A stretch of 6,604 nt of DNA from an uncultured Alphaproteobacteria bacterium (GTDB lineage: Bacteria; Pseudomonadota; Alphaproteobacteria; Rs-D84). The stretch spans positions 1 through 6,604 of the forward strand of contig CALCGS010000009.1 of assembly GCA_937901165.1 (NCBI GenBank), written 5' to 3'. Below the pieces are notes generated by a model, which was not told the origin of the DNA, did no database searches, and saw nothing but the letters and a program-made list of their open reading frames with translations. The position numbers and the translations under genes were made by a program. Shown here one piece after another: positions 4,405 to 6,604 of the stretch (positions are counted from its first letter, which is position 1; each line of letters starts with the position of its first letter).

Positions 4405-5702
4405 TCGCTTGTTTCACCGTATAGTGTTGCCTTGTTCGCATCTGTGATTTTAATATTGATTAAATCACCAGGTGTATCAGATATATTCTTGACAATACAT
4501 GGTTGCATATATGGTGTTCTGTATATTGCATTACGGCCTGTTTTGTCTGGGCCATCATATAAACATAGCATTGTTTTACCAATGCAAGATGTATTAAATT
4601 CGCGCTGTATTTCGTTTAATTTTGAATCAAGACGTTGTAAACGTTCGCTTTTTATTTGGTCAGAAATTTGATTCGGCATCAATGCCGCCGCAGTATGTGG
4701 ACGGGGTGAATATTTAAAACAATACGAATTTATATATTTAACCCGACCAGCAATTTGCAAAGTTTGTTCAAAATCTTGTTCGGTTTCGCCAGGAAATCCA
4801 ACAATAAAATCGCTGGATATTTGAATGTCTGGGCGTGATAAACGTAATTTGTTTACTATCGTTAAATATTGTTCCAGATCATAAGGACGATTCATTTTTT
4901 TCAAAATATCTGGCGAGCCACTTTGAATGGGCATATTCAAAAATGGTAATAATTTTGGTTCGCTACTAAATATTTCAATTAAATCATCAGACATTTCTGT
5001 TGGATAGCTGGATGTAAATCTGATGCGTTTTATCGATTCGATTTGTGCAGTATGACGAATTAAATCAGATAAACGATATTCTTTTCCTGATTCGTCTGTA
5101 TATCTATAACCATTTACATTTTGGCCCAAGAAACAAATTTCAATTGCACCCACATTTGCCGCATTTATTGTTTCCTGGATAATATCTTGAAATGGACGTG
5201 ATATTTCAGGACCGCGTGTATATGGTACAATGCAGTATGTGCAACAATGATTGCAACCTTCTTGAATTGGAATGTACGCAACCAATGGGGATTTTGTTAT
5301 TGGTGGTAATTCATCAAATTTTTCAAGTCCACCTAAATCTATGTTTAATAATTTTGTTGTTGGGTCTGACAAGATTTCTGGTAATTTATGATAACTTTGT
5401 GGGCCTAAAACAAAATTTAAGTCGGGAATTCTACGAAAGGCATCTGAACCAGATTCGCGTGCAACGCAACCAACAATGCCCAATAGTGCAGATGGCTTTT
5501 TTGCACGTCTTATTCTGCCCAATGCGGAATATACTTTGTCGGTTGCTTTGGCACGTACAGCACATGTATTTAATATTATTATATCGGCGTCTGATAAATC
5601 TTCTGTACGCATCATTCCGTGATGTTCCAGCATTGCGGCGATTCGTAAACCGTCGTATACGTTCATTTGACAACCAAAAGTTTGAATAAAAAATTTTTGC
5701 AT
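4401..5702 (-). CDS. miaB: tRNA-2-methylthio-N6-isopentenyladenosine synthase
   Basis: MiaB is a radical-SAM methylthiotransferase that converts i6A37 to ms2i6A37 in tRNAs reading codons that start with U, stabilising codon pairing. All three domains are present in 433 residues. The UPF0004 N-terminal domain has the three auxiliary-cluster cysteines C11 (FGCQMN), C47 (LNTCAVR) and C79 (VGCVA). The radical-SAM core has C150-x3-C154-x2-C157 (EGCNHCCTYC, then IVPYTRGPEISRP) and FLGQNVNGY, IRFTSSYP, MPIQSGSPDILKKMNR and SSDFIVGFPGET. The C-terminal TRAM domain is at ~370-430. These features distinguish MiaB from MtaB and RimO. Length is slightly below E. coli MiaB (474), the shortfall being mostly in loops and the C-terminal end. 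It starts 24 nt after the gatB stop, so co-transcription is likely. No clear ribosome binding site precedes the ATG. N256 replaces the His common in HMPVQSGS. Confidence 0.97.
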   Translation of the reverse strand: MQKFFIQTFGCQMNVYDGLRIAAMLEHHGMMRTEDLSDADIIILNTCAVRAKATDKVYSALGRIRRAKKPSALLGIVGCVARESGSDAFRRIPDLNFVLGPQSYHKLPEILSDPTTKLLNIDLGGLEKFDELPPITKSPLVAYIPIQEGCNHCCTYCIVPYTRGPEISRPFQDIIQETINAANVGAIEICFLGQNVNGYRYTDESGKEYRLSDLIRHTAQIESIKRIRFTSSYPTEMSDDLIEIFSSEPKLLPFLNMPIQSGSPDILKKMNRPYDLEQYLTIVNKLRLSRPDIQISSDFIVGFPGETEQDFEQTLQIAGRVKYINSYCFKYSPRPHTAAALMPNQISDQIKSERLQRLDSKLNEIQREFNTSCIGKTMLCLYDGPDKTGRNAIYRTPYMQPCIVKNISDTPGDLINIKITDANKATLYGETSD

Positions 5703-5726
5703 TGTATTAGTATTACCGTTGTTAAA

Positions 5727-6146
5727 TTAAGATAATTTCTTTCTTAAAATTTCGTTTACGGTTGCAGGGTTTGCTTTGCCACCGGTTGCCTTCATAACAT
5801 TACCAACAAAGAAACCAAGTAATCCAACCTTGCCAGATTTATATTGTTCAACCTGGGATGGGTTGTTTGCAATTACTGTGTCAATTGCCGATTCGATTGC
5901 AGAAATATCTGTAATTTGTTTCATACCAAATTTGTCTGCAATTTCTTGTGGGGTTCCTGATTCGCCATCAAGCATTTTTATAAATATTTCTTTGGCTTGT
6001 TTTCCATTGATTGATTGTGAATTTATCATATCAACCAAATCAGATAAATCAGATGGGGTAATAATTCGCGGTGTGTCAGGATTTGATGCACATACAGAGT
6101 TTTTTTCATCCCAATTTTCAGGGTGTGCAAATAATTCACTTATCAT
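5727..6146 (-). CDS. gatB: GatB C-terminal part (YqeY/tRNA-binding domain), downstream of a frameshift
   Basis: This frame encodes the C-terminal domain of the aspartyl/glutamyl-tRNA amidotransferase subunit B. The YqeY-like helical tail, which grips the tRNA elbow in GatCAB, is recognisable throughout: NGKQAKEIFIKMLDGESGTPQEIADKFG, KQITD, NNPSQVEQYKSGKVGLLGFFVGNVMKATGGKANP and NEILRKKLS at the normal C-terminus. The ATG at 6146 is only the first in-frame Met: the frame stays open upstream to about 6239, and the residues there (KQIANW before MISELFA) match GatB, so this is not a true N-terminus. No ribosome binding site precedes 6146. It belongs to the same ancestral gene as the fragment at 6208-6604, from which it is separated by a +1 frame difference. 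It ends 24 nt before miaB. Confidence 0.88.
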   Translation of the reverse strand: MISELFAHPENWDEKNSVCASNPDTPRIITPSDLSDLVDMINSQSINGKQAKEIFIKMLDGESGTPQEIADKFGMKQITDISAIESAIDTVIANNPSQVEQYKSGKVGLLGFFVGNVMKATGGKANPATVNEILRKKLS

Positions 6147-6207
6147 CCAGTTTGCGATTTGTTTTGCACGTTCTTTTTTATCTTTAGGCTCTTTGACTTT
6201 TGGTTCC

Positions 6208-6239
6208 TTAATTTTCTTTGGAAATGTCCGTTGTTTCTG
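6208..6239 (-). other. gatB: Frameshift zone inside gatB
   Basis: On the minus strand the upstream GatB frame stops at TAA (6208-6210), and the downstream frame is first open after its own TAA at 6240-6242, so the frame change must lie between them. Removing one base from the run GAAAATTAAGG would rejoin the frames (DISKEN to KEPKVKEPKDKKERAKQIANWM). A true indel, a sequencing or assembly error in the A/T run, or recoding are all possible. No prfB-like or X-XXY-YYZ slippery motif is evident. Confidence 0.8.
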
Positions 6240-6604
6240 TTAAACGTGCAGCATCATATTCGGATAAACCCAAATCGTTTATGTATCTTGTGCGCGTTGC
6301 AGCAGGTAATTCAGGCATTGTTTTTTGAATGCGTTCTATTGTTTCTTCGTCAATATCCAATGGTAATAAATCAGGGTCTGGAAAATATCTGTAATCCAAT
6401 GCATCTTCTTTGCTGCGTAAAACAGAAGTTGTGCCATCGCCTTGATTATAACGCATTGTGTCTTGACTGACGTTGCCACCGTTTTCGTATATTTCAATTT
6501 GACGGCGTGCCTCGTATTCAATAGCGGTTTTTATAAATTTGAAAGATACCATATTTTTGGTTTCTGTTCTGGTGCGGAATTTTGTTTCACCAACTTTGCG
6601 GACA
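6208..6604 (-). CDS. gatB: Asp/Glu-tRNA amidotransferase subunit B, middle part (5' end outside window)
   Basis: GatB acts with GatA and GatC to turn Glu-tRNA(Gln) or Asp-tRNA(Asn) into the correct amide. GatB holds the mischarged tRNA and phosphorylates the acid using ATP. The frame enters from the right edge, where VRKVGETKFRTRTETKN precedes the first in-window Met at 6552, which is internal. Seen next are FIKTAIEYEARRQIEIYENGG, SVLRSKEDALDYRYFPDPDLLPLDI (a GatB hallmark), MPELPAATRTRYINDLGLSEYDAARLT and then a premature stop at 6208. The family would continue into the helical and YqeY domains, which are found in another frame at 5727-6239. The N-terminal cradle domain lies beyond the window. 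gatB essentiality in organisms without GlnRS (family knowledge) makes a complete knockout less likely than a sequence error or a recoded or split protein. Confidence 0.92.
   Translation of the reverse strand, partial: VRKVGETKFRTRTETKNMVSFKFIKTAIEYEARRQIEIYENGGNVSQDTMRYNQGDGTTSVLRSKEDALDYRYFPDPDLLPLDIDEETIERIQKTMPELPAATRTRYINDLGLSEYDAARLTETTDISKEN

Noticed and set aside
5192..5689. Plus-strand 165-codon frame antisense to miaB
   Set aside because: It is fully contained in a certain miaB gene, with no start signal and no domain.
6195..6215. Programmed frameshifting in gatB
   Set aside because: There is no slippery heptamer, no prfB-like CTT-TGA-C context, and no upstream Shine-Dalgarno-like stimulator or clear downstream pseudoknot. 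A simple indel or sequence error is the better explanation.
5776..6243. Plus-strand 155-codon frame antisense to gatB
   Set aside because: It overlaps strongly conserved GatB sequence on the minus strand. Its Ser/Ile/Pro-rich product is a shadow of that coding pattern.

Overview
The window reads as chromosomal DNA of an AT-rich Gram-negative bacterium. Two housekeeping genes at the right end, gatB and miaB, are typical of bacteria that make Gln-tRNA (and sometimes Asn-tRNA) by amidation. Outer-membrane barrels, a lipobox lipoprotein and a probable autotransporter show a diderm envelope. Gene style (AT-rich, short-passenger autotransporter, many small exported proteins) resembles uncultured host-associated Alphaproteobacteria, but this taxonomic placement is inference.

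Layout, left to right. A tRNA-Lys(CTT) gene (37-112) is followed by a hairpin terminator. Its acceptor stem pairs poorly. Next is a cysteine-rich exported protein (252-1154, +). It converges on a small lipoprotein (1206-1721, -) with a bidirectional terminator between them. The lipoprotein has the framework of a periplasmic Cu/Zn superoxide dismutase but lacks the metal-binding histidines. Divergent from it is a 118-residue ferritin-like (DUF5856/Dps-like) protein (1899-2255, +). This converges on an outer-membrane beta-barrel gene (2346-2942, -), and each of the pair has its own terminator. Divergent from the barrel gene is a probable autotransporter (3100-4404, +) with no visible Shine-Dalgarno sequence and a possible 37-codon membrane micro-ORF just upstream. 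Its stop codon overlaps that of miaB (4401-5702, -). Upstream of miaB on the same strand is gatB, which enters from the right edge of the window and is broken by an apparent single-base frameshift near 6208-6239.

Functionally there are two parts. The left two thirds hold single-gene units, most of them exported or envelope proteins (Cys-rich protein, SodC-like lipoprotein, OMP, autotransporter) plus one ferritin-like protein. The right third is a translation-quality operon, gatB-miaB: GatB amidates mischarged tRNA, and MiaB methylthiolates A37 of tRNAs reading U-starting codons. No mobile element, CRISPR array or complete new multi-gene system is visible. The best leads are the metal-site-less SodC-like lipoprotein, the mismatched tRNA-Lys, the split gatB and the Cys-rich exported protein.
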